Notes: generated by a model not told the origin, from the sequence alone. A stretch of 64,000 nt of DNA from Bacteroidales bacterium (GCA_016342685.1 JAEINU010000009.1:62001-126000), one strand, 5' to 3'; counted from the first letter of the stretch, positions 6,980 to 16,467 are shown. Made by a program: numbers and translations.

Positions 6980-9094
6980 TCATAAGGTGGTATTGCTATT
7001 TAAGGGTAGTGTAAAAGAAATTGTGGTTCCTTGTTCTGGTTCGCTTTCGATTGAAACATCACCATTATTTAAGTTTACAAACTCCTTGCAAAAGAATAAA
7101 CCAAGTCCTTTTCCAACCTCACCTTTTGTTCCTTCGGCTCCTCCGTTTGCCAATTCAAAAATCTTTTCCCTTTTATCGGCAGGTATTCCAATTCCCGAAT
7201 CTTTTACCCAAATACGAGCAAAATCGCCTTCGTGTTCAGCACCGATTTCGATTTTTCCTTTTTCTGGAGTAAATTTTATAGCATTATTTAAAATGTTTCG
7301 AATTATTGTTAGAAACATATTTCTATCTGCAAAAACTCGGATTTCTATAGCCGAATGAACACTTACTCTAATATGTTTTACATCTGCAACCGGCGCATAT
7401 ACTTTTATGGCATTTTCTAAAGCTTCGTTTATCTCAAAACTCTCAGGATTGAAAGGAAATTTCCCTTGCTGATTAAGTGCCCATCCCAATAAATCGTCGA
7501 TTAAGGCAAGTATATTATCAACCGATAGTTCCATTGTTTTAGCCATTTTCCCCAAAGATTCATAATCTTGTTCCTCAATCCAATACGGAATCAATTGGGT
7601 TAAACTATCGATAGAAACAAGCGGGCTGCGTAAATCATGGGCAATTATCTGAAACAATTTATCTTTTGTTCGGTTCGATTCCAGCAGTTCGTCGTTTTGG
7701 CGAACAATTTCGGTTCTTTGATCAAAAATTGTTCTGTTTTGCTTAAGAAGTAATTTATTTCTTTGTTTTCTTTTTTTATTATCAGAACTTACAAATACCA
7801 AAACCACTACAATCAATAGAACCACCATAACTAAGAAATTTCGTTGCAAGTTTTTTTGTCTTGCTTCGGTTGTTTTCTTTTGTAAATCGAGAATCTGAAC
7901 CTGTTTCTCTTTTTCTAAAAATGCTATTTGCTGTTCTTTTTTTTCGACTTCGTATTTTTGCTCAACTTCTGTTAGTCTTCTTATTTTTTCGATTCCGATT
8001 AAACTATCACTCACTTGTTGGTACATTTGTTGATAAAACAAAGCACGTTTATAATCTTCGCGATACTTATAAAACCATACCAGGCTTTTTGCCGCACTTG
8101 TAGCATTTTTATATTTACCTTTCTCTTTCGAAAAATTATATGCCTTTAATAAATATTCTTCTCCTTTTTCATAATCTCCCAACATTATTAAAGCTGTACC
8201 CAAACCATTCCAAGAACTCGCCTTACTATCTTCACCTCCAATACCCTCTTTCATCTCAAGGGATTTTAAATAATAATTCTTGGCTAAATTATATTTCCTA
8301 AGACGATGATATGTAGCTGCCATATTGTGCAATAATTTTGCCTGAAGTACTTTATTGGTATTGTCATCAACTAAGTTAATTGCTTCCTGATAATATTGCA
8401 ATGCTTTATTATGCTCTTCTTTGCAGCCATATACTATTCCAATATTCATTAAATTAGTACAAATAAGCTTATCTTCTATATTAGGTCGCCTTCTTATTTC
8501 TAAGGCTTGAAAATTGTATTGCAAAGATTTATCGTACTCTCCCATTTGCGAATATAAAATTGCCAAATCACCAATTAGCCTTGCTAAACCTGTTGAATCG
8601 TTTATTTCGGAATAAATTCTATGGCTAGTTAACAAACTCTCCATAGCCTTTTCATAATTACCTATTCTTTTATAGACATTACCTAAGGAGTTCAATATTT
8701 CAGCTTTCTCTCCTAGTTTTCCCATTTTATCGTATAATTTAAACGATAGTTCTGAATATTCTATGGCCATTTCGTAATTTGCCTGATACCGAAAAACTAC
8801 TCCCAACTGATCCAAACTTTTTGCTATTCCATATTCGTAGCTCAGTTTTTCTGACAAATCGAGCGCCTTTTTACCTAATATATATGCAGTATCTAATTGT
8901 TCATTTAAATATCCAAGCGATAAACGACTAAGCTCCAACACCTTTAGAGTGTCGTTTGGCATTGCAGTAACAGTATAGAAAAGACTATCGCGTTTGTAAT
9001 TTATACTAACATCATCGCAATAGGCCTTGGGTAAAGGAAAAAAATTAGTTGCTATAAAAAAGAAAATAACTAGTCTCACTGTATAAAATTTCAT
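6980..9094 (-). CDS. TPR sensor histidine kinase
   Basis: A 704-residue membrane kinase. In order: signal peptide or signal anchor (residues 1-27), a periplasmic array of tetratricopeptide repeats (about 60-370, with many A-x-x-Y-x-x-A-L units such as YEKAMESLLTSHRI), a charged coiled coil, one membrane segment (about 420-438), a second coiled coil, HisKA with phospho-acceptor His near 485 (IIAHDLRSPLVS), and HATPase_c with NILNNAIKFTPEKG, DSGIGIP and GKGLGLF. No receiver or DNA-binding domain is fused and no response regulator is adjacent, so the partner is elsewhere. The frame extends 9 bases further to a TTG, but the ATG at 9094 gives a normal signal sequence. A proline-rich mini-gene with its own terminator lies just upstream. 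Confidence 0.92.
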   Translation of the reverse strand: MKFYTVRLVIFFFIATNFFPLPKAYCDDVSINYKRDSLFYTVTAMPNDTLKVLELSRLSLGYLNEQLDTAYILGKKALDLSEKLSYEYGIAKSLDQLGVVFRYQANYEMAIEYSELSFKLYDKMGKLGEKAEILNSLGNVYKRIGNYEKAMESLLTSHRIYSEINDSTGLARLIGDLAILYSQMGEYDKSLQYNFQALEIRRRPNIEDKLICTNLMNIGIVYGCKEEHNKALQYYQEAINLVDDNTNKVLQAKLLHNMAATYHRLRKYNLAKNYYLKSLEMKEGIGGEDSKASSWNGLGTALIMLGDYEKGEEYLLKAYNFSKEKGKYKNATSAAKSLVWFYKYREDYKRALFYQQMYQQVSDSLIGIEKIRRLTEVEQKYEVEKKEQQIAFLEKEKQVQILDLQKKTTEARQKNLQRNFLVMVVLLIVVVLVFVSSDNKKRKQRNKLLLKQNRTIFDQRTEIVRQNDELLESNRTKDKLFQIIAHDLRSPLVSIDSLTQLIPYWIEEQDYESLGKMAKTMELSVDNILALIDDLLGWALNQQGKFPFNPESFEINEALENAIKVYAPVADVKHIRVSVHSAIEIRVFADRNMFLTIIRNILNNAIKFTPEKGKIEIGAEHEGDFARIWVKDSGIGIPADKREKIFELANGGAEGTKGEVGKGLGLFFCKEFVNLNNGDVSIESEPEQGTTISFTLPLNSNTTL

Positions 9095-9121
9095 CTTACA
9101 CAAACATACTTAATTAATATT

Positions 9122-9155
9122 AAAAAAATAACTGTTTGTACATCCAAACAGTTAT
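9122..9155 (-). terminator. Intrinsic terminator of the proline-rich mini-gene
   Basis: An 11-bp perfect stem (ATAACTGTTTG at 9128-9138, inverted at 9145-9155) with a 6-base loop, followed on the minus strand by seven T residues. It lies 17 bases after the stop of the 32-residue frame and before the TPR kinase, so it separates the two as transcription units. Confidence 0.75.
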
Positions 9156-9172
9156 CATAAAAATTTCAAGAA

Positions 9173-9271
9173 TTATTTACCTTCTCCTGGATCTGGAGGA
9201 GGAGGTGGTGGTGGTGGTGGTGGATCATCACCAGGCACTCTGCTTAAAATAAAATACTTAAATAGTTTCAT
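9173..9271 (-). CDS. Proline-rich mini-protein, 32 residues
   Basis: A 99-base frame with ATG start. It begins MKLFKYFILSRV, a short basic and hydrophobic stretch, then GDD, ten consecutive prolines and a DPGEGK tail. The proline codons are mixed (six CCA, three CCT, one CCA), and an intrinsic terminator follows 17 bases after the stop, which argues for a genuine short gene. The sequence GTAGGTAT-type Shine-Dalgarno is not visible; the leader is AT-rich as in its neighbours. The N-terminus is too short for a classical signal peptide plus cleavage site. Position beside an orphan TPR kinase suggests, but does not show, a functional link. I do not recognise the family. The GGT-repeat DNA could also expand or contract. 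Confidence 0.5.
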   Translation of the reverse strand: MKLFKYFILSRVPGDDPPPPPPPPPPDPGEGK

Positions 9272-9376
9272 ATAATTATTATTTTAGTTAATTCATTTAA
9301 AGTTAACATTAAAATCTGAGTGTTCCTAGAAATTGTTAATAAATAGCGTGTTTTATTTTGCTGATTATCAGATGTG

Positions 9377-9895
9377 TTACAAACCCGTAATCCGTTTTTG
9401 CCATTCGAATAATGAAATAGCCAAAGCATGTGAAACATTCAAAGATGTATTTTTTCCATAAACTGGAATGTGAACAATTTTGTGGCATTTCGTAAGAAAC
9501 TCAGAATCAATTCCATTTATTTCGTTGCCCACAACAAAGGCAATTTTTTGTGGTAAATCTGTTTTATAAATATTGGAAGAGTCGCTTGCTGTTTCAATTG
9601 CGACTAGCTGGTAATCTTCAGGAATTTCATTTTCTAAGACCTTGTGCGAACAAAAACTCCAGTTAACGGAGTTGTAACTCGAAGCTGCTGTTTTTTTTAT
9701 TTTCGATTCGCGCAATTGCCTTTCTTCTGTTATAAAAAGAACTTTTTTGCAAGCAATATTATCTGCCAATCGAATAATACTTCCTATATTCTCAGGAGTG
9801 CGTATATCATACGCAATAATAATTGGAGGACAATATTCCTTCGGAAGTTGCGAATTTTCAAAGAGATATTTTGAATGTGTAGTTCTTTTTTTCAT
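9377..9895 (-). CDS. TrmH/SpoU-family RNA 2'-O-methyltransferase
   Basis: A 172-residue SPOUT-fold methyltransferase. The three conserved blocks are present: AYDIRTPENIGSIIRLAD (motif 1, with Asn and Arg), FVVGNEINGID (motif 2) and IPVYGKNTSLNVSHALAISLFEW (motif 3, SAM-binding knot). It lacks the N-terminal RNA-binding extension of larger RlmB/TrmH proteins, so the target (tRNA or rRNA ribose) cannot be named. It ends the minus-strand run with the MTHFS gene, 5 bases upstream. Confidence 0.88.
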   Translation of the reverse strand: MKKRTTHSKYLFENSQLPKEYCPPIIIAYDIRTPENIGSIIRLADNIACKKVLFITEERQLRESKIKKTAASSYNSVNWSFCSHKVLENEIPEDYQLVAIETASDSSNIYKTDLPQKIAFVVGNEINGIDSEFLTKCHKIVHIPVYGKNTSLNVSHALAISLFEWQKRITGL

Positions 9896-9900
9896 TGCTA

Positions 9901-10440
9901 TTAATCACATAATACTTTATCCATTTTAACATCGAAGCGATCGGTAGGAACAGAATCTACAATCTGAAAATCGAAGCAAATTCCTACTTTTACGGCTTTC
10001 GACGTTTTTAGTAGTTTATCGTAATACGCTTTACCACGCCCTAAACGATTCAGGTTAGTATCAAATGCTACGCCAGGAACTAGTATCATATCAATGCTTT
10101 CAACATCTTGAAAAACTTCTCCTGTTGGTTCTTCAATTCCAAAAACACCCTCTTTTTTCAAATTTGATAAACCCGCAAATCGTTTTAGTTCCAAAACATC
10201 ACCTTTAACTACAGGCAAAATTATTTGCTTTTCTTTACAATACTTTAAAACAAAGTCGTGAGTAAAAACCTCATCGTCCATTGACCAATATGCCATAATA
10301 ACTTTCGAATTAACAAACTCAGGCAATTGTTCCAGTTTTTCGAAAATTTTATTGGACTTCGTTTTCTTTTGATCCAAACTAAAATTCTTTTTTAAAGATC
10401 TAATTTTCTTACGAAGTTCTTTTTTTTGTTCATTTATCAT
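9901..10440 (-). CDS. 5-formyltetrahydrofolate cyclo-ligase (MTHFS)
   Basis: A 179-residue enzyme that converts 5-formyl-THF to 5,10-methenyl-THF with ATP. The N-terminal basic helix (KKELRKKIRSLKK) and the signature VPGVAFDTNLNRLGRGKAYYDK near residue 125-147 are clear. Length is normal. It is cytoplasmic and feeds the folate pool used by PurN and MetH encoded elsewhere in the window. It lies 22 bases after the response regulator gene and 5 bases before the methyltransferase gene, so a common transcript is likely. Confidence 0.93.
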   Translation of the reverse strand: MINEQKKELRKKIRSLKKNFSLDQKKTKSNKIFEKLEQLPEFVNSKVIMAYWSMDDEVFTHDFVLKYCKEKQIILPVVKGDVLELKRFAGLSNLKKEGVFGIEEPTGEVFQDVESIDMILVPGVAFDTNLNRLGRGKAYYDKLLKTSKAVKVGICFDFQIVDSVPTDRFDVKMDKVLCD

Positions 10441-10462
10441 AATTACACTATTGCATACCTAT

Positions 10463-11155
10463 TTAGACAATTAACTTGTAACCTTTCCCGTGAATATTCA
10501 GAATCTGTATTGAATCATCTTCCTTTAAATACTTTCTTAGCTTTGTAATGTATACATCCATGCTTCTTGCATTGAAATAACTATCTTCTTGCCAAATCGT
10601 TTTTAGAGCAAAGTTTCTTTCTAAAACATTATTCATGTTATTACAAAGCAATTTTAACAACTCAGATTCTTTGGTTGTTAATTTTTGTGTCTTTTCGTTT
10701 ACTGAAAGAATTTGCTTTTGCGAATCAAAACTGTATTTCCCGATGGAATAGAACTCATTCTGATCAGAAGCACTATTGTTATTACTTCTTCGTAAAATTG
10801 CTTTTATTCTGAACAACAATTCTTCCATACTAAAAGGCTTTGTCATGTAATCGTCGGCTCCAACCGTAAAGCCTTCTATTACATCATCTTTTAATGATTT
10901 TGCTGTAAGAAAGATAAATGGAATATTACCATTTATTTTTTTGATTTCACGAGCTAAAGTAAAACCATCCATCTTAGGCATCATAACATCAAGTATACAA
11001 ATACTATAAGGACTTTGCTTAAATCCATTAAGAGCCAGCTCTCCATTTATAAAAAGATCTGTTTGTAAACCTTTTGCTATTAAATATTCACGAAGTAGAG
11101 ATCCTAGATTTTCATCATCTTCTGCTAATAATACCTTTATGTTACTTTCTTCCAT
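10463..11155 (-). CDS. OmpR-family response regulator (RprY-like)
   Basis: A 230-residue regulator. The receiver domain has acidic pocket EDD (residues 12-14), phospho-acceptor Asp56 (CILDVMMPKMDG) and the conserved Lys in FLTAKS; the C-terminal half is a winged helix ending DVYITKLRKYLKEDD and GKGYKL. It overlaps the upstream kinase gene by 14 bases, so the pair is co-expressed and translation probably coupled. Architecture and kinase pairing resemble RprX/RprY of Bacteroides; the regulon is unknown. Confidence 0.93.
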   Translation of the reverse strand: MEESNIKVLLAEDDENLGSLLREYLIAKGLQTDLFINGELALNGFKQSPYSICILDVMMPKMDGFTLAREIKKINGNIPFIFLTAKSLKDDVIEGFTVGADDYMTKPFSMEELLFRIKAILRRSNNNSASDQNEFYSIGKYSFDSQKQILSVNEKTQKLTTKESELLKLLCNNMNNVLERNFALKTIWQEDSYFNARSMDVYITKLRKYLKEDDSIQILNIHGKGYKLIV

Positions 11156-12734
11156 TACTTAATTGGTTTTTGGGAATAAAAATTTCAAAAGCTGTTCCTT
11201 TATTATATTCTGATTTTATTTTAATTCTACCATTGTGCGCATCAACAATTTTCTTAACATAACTAAGACCTAATCCAAAGCCCTTAACATCATGCAGATT
11301 TCCTGTTGAAACTCTATAAAATTGATCAAATATTCTTTTCTGATCCTGTTTTTTTATTCCAATGCCTTTATCGGAAACTAGAATATACGTTCCTGCCTTA
11401 TCGCTTTTTGTCGAAATAGTAATTATGGGATCGTTTTTTGAATATTTTACTGCATTATCGAGCAAGTTAAAAATAATATTTGTAAAATGGACTTCGTCGA
11501 TTAAAGAAACAGGATTCTCAGCCTCAAGCAGTTTAATTAGCTCTCCGTTTTTTGATTTTACCTGAATTTCGAAATTCTTAACAACACTTTCAATAAGACT
11601 GTGCACATTTATTTCTTTCTTCTTCAACTTAAAATGCCCTTGTTCAAACAAGGCTGTTTTCAAGACTTTTTCAACCTGATAGCTTAGTCTTTTACTTTCA
11701 TCATCGATAATATTAGAAATATGACCAATATTTTTTGATTCCATTGGAATACTATCATCTTTCAGCATTTGCGATGCCAAGGATATTGTCGATATAGGGG
11801 TTTTTAATTCATGTGTCATGTTATTCACAAAATCGTTTTTAACTTGAGATAAACGTTTTTGCTTAAACATAATATGTATTGATACAGAGAATCCCAAAAT
11901 CATTATTAACATTAATAGACTCGATAAGAATGTCATTAAACCTGTAGATCTGAGTATAAAGTTCCGTTGCTCTGGAAAATAGACATGCAAGAAGTTATCT
12001 TTCGAAAAAATATCGTTTGGGAACAACCTCCCCGTGAAGATTTTAAAATCTGATTTTTCATCAAAATTATTCGATTCATATACTCTACTAACATTGTTTT
12101 TTGTTACGGAATATTCATAACTAATATCAATCCCCAAACTATTAAATGTTTTTTTAAGTATCTGCTCTATTACATCCTTCTCGATTCGATCTTCCAGCTC
12201 TACATCGATTTGAATTAGTTTATTTACAACATTCTCGACAAATACAGTTCTATTGTTAAGCTTCTCGTTAAAATCACTTTTCAATTTTAAGTTTCCAAAC
12301 GAACTCTGTTTTCCGCGTTCACTTAGCTGTAAGTTTGACTTATTACCCAACTGCATAATATTGTTGCCCAATAATTGTAATTGTGCACTTATATTTAATG
12401 AGTCAGATTGATTTATAACAAATATCTCTTTCTCTTCATTTGTAGATGATAATTGAAATGTTTTCTGATTAAGCTTATTTGATGTGTAGTTTACTGAAGG
12501 AGCGCCCGTAGCTGATATGTCGTGAAAAGGTTCCATTTCGTTTACCACCTGATAAACCATTTCTCTATTTTCAATTTCGTCGATAATATTTGCAATTGCT
12601 TTATTAACTGATTGATCAAATTGATCCTCTTTAATTTCTATCGCATTTTTTATCCAATACGATTGCACCACAATTAATCCAACCAGACTGATTGATAAAA
12701 ATACAGTAATAATCCAGAGTATATTTTTTTGCAT
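11142..12734 (-). CDS. Sensor histidine kinase (RprX-like), partner of the adjacent regulator
   Basis: About 530 residues: TM1 at 4-26, a large periplasmic sensor region of unknown fold rich in Asn/Gln/Ser (about 30-260), TM2 at about 266-288, HisKA with His near 307 (NMTHELKTPISTIS) and HATPase_c with NIIFNLLDNAVKYS, DKGIGI and GFGLGLSYV. I use the ATG at 12734: the longer frame to 12842 adds 36 residues ahead of a typical signal anchor. The 14-base overlap with the regulator marks a two-gene operon. Confidence 0.92.
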   Translation of the reverse strand: MQKNILWIITVFLSISLVGLIVVQSYWIKNAIEIKEDQFDQSVNKAIANIIDEIENREMVYQVVNEMEPFHDISATGAPSVNYTSNKLNQKTFQLSSTNEEKEIFVINQSDSLNISAQLQLLGNNIMQLGNKSNLQLSERGKQSSFGNLKLKSDFNEKLNNRTVFVENVVNKLIQIDVELEDRIEKDVIEQILKKTFNSLGIDISYEYSVTKNNVSRVYESNNFDEKSDFKIFTGRLFPNDIFSKDNFLHVYFPEQRNFILRSTGLMTFLSSLLMLIMILGFSVSIHIMFKQKRLSQVKNDFVNNMTHELKTPISTISLASQMLKDDSIPMESKNIGHISNIIDDESKRLSYQVEKVLKTALFEQGHFKLKKKEINVHSLIESVVKNFEIQVKSKNGELIKLLEAENPVSLIDEVHFTNIIFNLLDNAVKYSKNDPIITISTKSDKAGTYILVSDKGIGIKKQDQKRIFDQFYRVSTGNLHDVKGFGLGLSYVKKIVDAHNGRIKIKSEYNKGTAFEIFIPKNQLSNGRK

Positions 12735-12928
12735 ATGAGTACAAATATAGTCGCTTGATATCTTCTTACTTAATTCTTTAACATTATTTAACAAAGGTTT
12801 AAATAACTTAACCAATGTTTGCAATACTTTTGTCAATGACAATTAGAAGAACGCAAGAAAGATTGTCGCATAGGTTTAAATTTTAGGGTTAGGAAAGAGA
12901 GAGTAGGTTCTCTCTTTTCTTGTATAAT

Positions 12929-13357
12929 CTAGAATTCAAATATTTTCAAGGTCTTATCAGGAATGTTATCAATTACAAATGCTGTAATAATAATTTCGAC
13001 ACGTTTTAATTTAAAAAGCAATTGTTCCACTATATCTCCCTCAATATCCTGCGGAATCTTTAAAATAAAGTCAATATTGGTCATCTTAGGTAAAAGAAAA
13101 CCCATTTCCGACTTATTTGATATTAAATAACAATCTAAATCAAGATATTCATCGGAATAGTATGTCGAATAAGGAATTTCAACTTTGTGTTTAGGATGAT
13201 TAAGTATAAAGTCGTTTACTTTCGTAAAATTAAAGTTAAGTTCATTATTTAAAGCCCAACTTAATCTATAATCATTTTCGTGAGAAGCAATTCCGATAAG
13301 CATAAATTCATGCTTATAATCAATGTTTAATTTGTGTAGTTTTTTCTTTGCAAACAT
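12929..13357 (-). CDS. IPExxxVDY-family protein (function unknown)
   Basis: A 142-residue small soluble protein that I recognise as the IPExxxVDY family of Bacteroidota, which commonly sits beside rnc; here it follows rnc by 67 bases. The name-giving motif has drifted to IPYSTYYSDEYLD near residues 61-73. Other conserved traits are the NDYRLSWALN segment and a basic N-terminus (FAKKKLHKLNIDY). No enzyme motif, signal peptide or membrane segment is visible. No function is assigned to the family. Confidence 0.72.
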   Translation of the reverse strand: MFAKKKLHKLNIDYKHEFMLIGIASHENDYRLSWALNNELNFNFTKVNDFILNHPKHKVEIPYSTYYSDEYLDLDCYLISNKSEMGFLLPKMTNIDFILKIPQDIEGDIVEQLLFKLKRVEIIITAFVIDNIPDKTLKIFEF

Positions 13358-13424
13358 ATAGCTATCCTTCCGAAATAAAAATAAAACTATTTCTGAATCG
13401 ATACTAATAATTACTACAAAAAGA

Positions 13425-14156
13425 TTATTCGGAGTTTTGCACTAATTTTAAAAGAGCTTCTTTAGAGGCCTTTTGCTGTGCTTCTTTTTTTGAAAGACCT
13501 TTACCTTTTCCAAAAACACTTTCATTAATCACAGCCTCAGAAGTAAAAGACTGACTGTTATGATCGGTAGTTTCTATTTCCTCGTCGTTAAAATGAAGTT
13601 CTTCTTTATTTTTTTGAGCCCATTCAATCAATTGACTTTTAAAATCATTATCAGTACGCGACATTTTTTCGAGGTTAATATAGCCTTTAATCAATCGGTC
13701 TAAGATAAAACGCTTTGTTTTCACAAAGCCTTTGTCAATATAAACAGCACCAATAAGCGCTTCCAAGGCATTGCCATAAATATTCTTTGTGCCTGTAATT
13801 CGGCTCTGAGAAACAATATGAAATTGCAATCCCATTCCTAAAGCGATCTCATTTAATTGATCGCGGCTAACAATTCGAGCTCTTAACTTTGTAAGAAAAC
13901 CCTCCCTTTTGTATGGAAAATAAGTGAATAGAAAATCTGCAACAACCGCTGCCAATAAAGCATCCCCAAGAAACTCTAATCGTTCATTATTTAGATTCTT
14001 AGTCTTATCAAAATATCTTGAGGCTGATTTATGTGTAAACGCCACCTTAAAAACCTGTAGGTTCGAAGGGTATAATCCTGTTAACTGATAAACAAGCTTA
14101 TAAAACTTTTTATCGTTAGAAAAATAATATTTTAAAGGATATATATGCGTAGGCAC
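13425..14156 (-). CDS. rnc: Ribonuclease III
   Basis: A 243-residue double-stranded-RNA endonuclease. The catalytic signature NNERLEFLGDALLAAVVADFLF is intact (metal-binding Glu/Asp), a second catalytic Glu/Asp pair lies in NALEALIGAVYID, and the C-terminus carries a dsRNA-binding domain (FGKGKGLSKKEAQQKASKEALLKL). It processes rRNA precursors and structured mRNAs. It follows fabF by 8 bases in the standard Bacteroidota acpP-fabF-rnc operon. Confidence 0.96.
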   Translation of the reverse strand: MPTHIYPLKYYFSNDKKFYKLVYQLTGLYPSNLQVFKVAFTHKSASRYFDKTKNLNNERLEFLGDALLAAVVADFLFTYFPYKREGFLTKLRARIVSRDQLNEIALGMGLQFHIVSQSRITGTKNIYGNALEALIGAVYIDKGFVKTKRFILDRLIKGYINLEKMSRTDNDFKSQLIEWAQKNKEELHFNDEEIETTDHNSQSFTSEAVINESVFGKGKGLSKKEAQQKASKEALLKLVQNSE

Positions 14157-14164
14157 AAAGTTAT

Positions 14165-15418
14165 TTATTCTGAATATTTTTTTACAATAACAGAAGCATT
14201 ATGACCACCGAATCCAAAAGTATTACTTAAAGCAGCTCTAACTTCTCTTTTTTGAGCTTTATGCAAAGTTAGATTTAACTTTTCGTCAATATCTGGATCT
14301 AATTCGTGGTGATTTATTGTAGGAGGAATAACTCCATTCTGAATAGCACAAAGCGCGGCTAAAATCTCAACTGCACCAGCAGCTCCTAAAAGGTGACCGG
14401 TCATTGATTTTGTTGAGCTAATATTCATATTAAATGCATGTTCACCAAAAACATCTTTTATTCCTAACAATTCAGAAACATCTCCTCTTGGTGTAGCAGT
14501 ACCATGAACATTTACATAATCAATATCTTCCGGATTCATATTTGCATCTTTCAATGCATTTCTCATAACATTCATCGCACCTAGACCTTCTGGATGCGGA
14601 GCAGTTAAATGGTGAGCGTCAGCAGACATTCCACCACCAGCTACTTCAGCATAAATCTTAGCTCCTCTTTTCTTCGCATGCTCTAATTCTTCAAAAATTA
14701 AAGCAGCACCACCTTCACCCATAACAAAACCGTCACGAGTATTACAAAATGGACGAGAAGCAGATTCGAACTCATCATTTCTACTAGATATTGCTTGCAT
14801 TGAGCTAAATCCACCCATTCCAGCTTCATTAACGGAGGCCTCAGAACCACCTGTAATCATAATATTTGCTTTACCCAAACGTATGTATGTTAAAGCATCT
14901 ATCATTGCATTTGTAGATGAAGCACATGCAGAAACTGTTGTAAAATTAGGACCTCTAAAATGATATTTCATAGATATATGCCCCGATGCAATATCGGAAA
15001 TCATTTTTGGGATAAAGAAAGGACTAAATCTTGGTGTACCATCACCATTAACATAACTCCTTACTTCTTCCAAAAAGGTGTTAATACCACCTATTCCTGA
15101 TCCCCAAATAACACCAGCTTTATCATGATCAATTGTTTCTAAATCCAGCTTAGAATCTTTCATTGCTTGTTCAGCTGCAACTAATGCATATTGAGCAAAC
15201 AAATCAAGTTTCCTAGCCTCTTTTCTATCAAAATGATCAGCTGGATTGAAGTTTTTAACTTCACAAGCAAATCTTGTTTTAAATTTCGATGCGTCAAAGT
15301 GAGTAATAAGGTTTGAACCACTTACTCCATTCATTAAATTCTTCCAATATTCTTCAATATTGTTACCGATGGGCGTAATCGCTCCAAGACCTGTAATAAC
15401 TACCCGTTTGAATTCCAT
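14165..15418 (-). CDS. fabF: Beta-ketoacyl-ACP synthase II
   Basis: A 417-residue condensing enzyme of fatty-acid elongation. The catalytic Cys is in VSACASSTNAMIDAL, and the two histidines in VHGTATPRGD and GHLLGAAGAVE complete the Cys-His-His triad; the C-terminal FGFGGHNASVI is typical. It condenses malonyl-ACP with acyl-ACP. It lies between acpP and rnc, with a 43-base gap to acpP, in the usual order. Confidence 0.97.
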   Translation of the reverse strand: MEFKRVVITGLGAITPIGNNIEEYWKNLMNGVSGSNLITHFDASKFKTRFACEVKNFNPADHFDRKEARKLDLFAQYALVAAEQAMKDSKLDLETIDHDKAGVIWGSGIGGINTFLEEVRSYVNGDGTPRFSPFFIPKMISDIASGHISMKYHFRGPNFTTVSACASSTNAMIDALTYIRLGKANIMITGGSEASVNEAGMGGFSSMQAISSRNDEFESASRPFCNTRDGFVMGEGGAALIFEELEHAKKRGAKIYAEVAGGGMSADAHHLTAPHPEGLGAMNVMRNALKDANMNPEDIDYVNVHGTATPRGDVSELLGIKDVFGEHAFNMNISSTKSMTGHLLGAAGAVEILAALCAIQNGVIPPTINHHELDPDIDEKLNLTLHKAQKREVRAALSNTFGFGGHNASVIVKKYSE

Positions 15419-15461
15419 AACATTTAAATTTAAAACAAGATTTTAATTAAGATATCAAAAA

Positions 15462-15698
15462 TTACTTAGCGTGCTCTTCAATATAAGTAACAGCATCGCC
15501 AACAGTACCAATGTTTTCAGCTTGATCATCTGGAATAGAGATATTGAATTCTTTTTCGAATTCCATAATTAATTCCACAGTGTCAAGAGAATCAGCACCT
15601 AAGTCGTTAGTAAAACTTGCTTCTGGTGTTACTTCGTTTTCATCAACTCCTAACTTATCAACGATAATTGCTTTTACTCTTGATGCAGTATCAGACAT
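15462..15698 (-). CDS. acpP: Acyl carrier protein
   Basis: A 78-residue acidic carrier. Ser37 in [15 protein letters not shown] is the phosphopantetheine site. It carries acyl chains for FabF (encoded next) and for lipid A and phospholipid synthesis. Divergent from purN; the 199-base gap contains a possible -7 box for this operon at 15798-15805. Confidence 0.97.
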   Translation of the reverse strand: MSDTASRVKAIIVDKLGVDENEVTPEASFTNDLGADSLDTVELIMEFEKEFNISIPDDQAENIGTVGDAVTYIEEHAK

Positions 15699-15797
15699 AA
15701 CTTTAAATTTTAATTAATAATTAAGTTTACTTTTTTAACAGTGCAAAGAAATATAATTAACTGAGATAAATCAAAAATATTTCTTTATTTTTTGTTA

Positions 15798-15805
15798 CAA
15801 AAATA
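15798..15805 (-). promoter_or_regulatory. Possible -7 box of the acpP-fabF-rnc operon
   Basis: On the minus strand TATTTTTG fits the Bacteroidota -7 consensus TAnnTTTG, about 100 bases upstream of acpP. No clear -33 TTTG is at the usual distance, so this is tentative. Confidence 0.35.
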
Positions 15806-15897
15806 GCTTTTTTTGAATTTTAAAAGCCATTTTTGCATTATATTTTTACTATTTACAGGTTAAACATCAGTTATTCAACCACAACAACAATCTAAAT

Positions 15898-16467
15898 ATG
15901 AACAAAATAGCAATATTTGCTTCTGGTTCTGGGACCAACGCCGAGAACATTATTAAGACATGCAAAGAAAATAAAAAAATTGAAATCACAACAATTTTTT
16001 CGAATAATAAAAACGCTTATGTACTGCAACGCGCTGTTAATCACAACATAAAACATTATATTTTTTCTCGAACTGAGTTCTTTGATTCTCAAGAAATTCT
16101 TGCACTACTTAAAGAAGATAACATCGATTTTATAGTTCTGGCGGGGTTTCTATGGTTAATTCCAGAATATTTAATAAATGCTTATCCAAATAAAATTATT
16201 AATATTCATCCTGCTTTATTGCCAAAATATGGCGGAAAAGGAATGTATGGGATGAATGTTCATAAAGCAATTGTCGAAAATAAAGAGAAAGAAACCGGTA
16301 TTACCATTCATTATGTAAATAGGGAATATGACAAAGGAAACATCATATTTCAGGCAAAATGCAATGTTCTTCCGACAGATTCAGCTAATGATATTGCCAA
16401 AAAAGTGCATGAATTAGAATACACACACTTTCCTAGAATTATTAATGATGTTGTATCTAAATTATAA
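15898..16467 (+). CDS. purN: Phosphoribosylglycinamide formyltransferase
   Basis: A 189-residue purine-pathway enzyme that transfers the formyl group of 10-formyl-THF to GAR. Substrate loop GSGTNAENIIK at the N-terminus; catalytic Asn-His in NIHPALLPKYGGKGMYG and catalytic Asp in the GNIIFQA-flanking segment (NREYDKGNI). Length is normal. Divergent from acpP, a conserved Bacteroidota arrangement. It overlaps by 6 bases the convergent gene at 16462. Confidence 0.96.
   Translation: MNKIAIFASGSGTNAENIIKTCKENKKIEITTIFSNNKNAYVLQRAVNHNIKHYIFSRTEFFDSQEILALLKEDNIDFIVLAGFLWLIPEYLINAYPNKIINIHPALLPKYGGKGMYGMNVHKAIVENKEKETGITIHYVNREYDKGNIIFQAKCNVLPTDSANDIAKKVHELEYTHFPRIINDVVSKL

Noticed and set aside
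11142-12842. Longer start of the RprX-like kinase at 12842
   Set aside because: The extra 36 residues precede a normal signal anchor at 12734 and are unlike the family.
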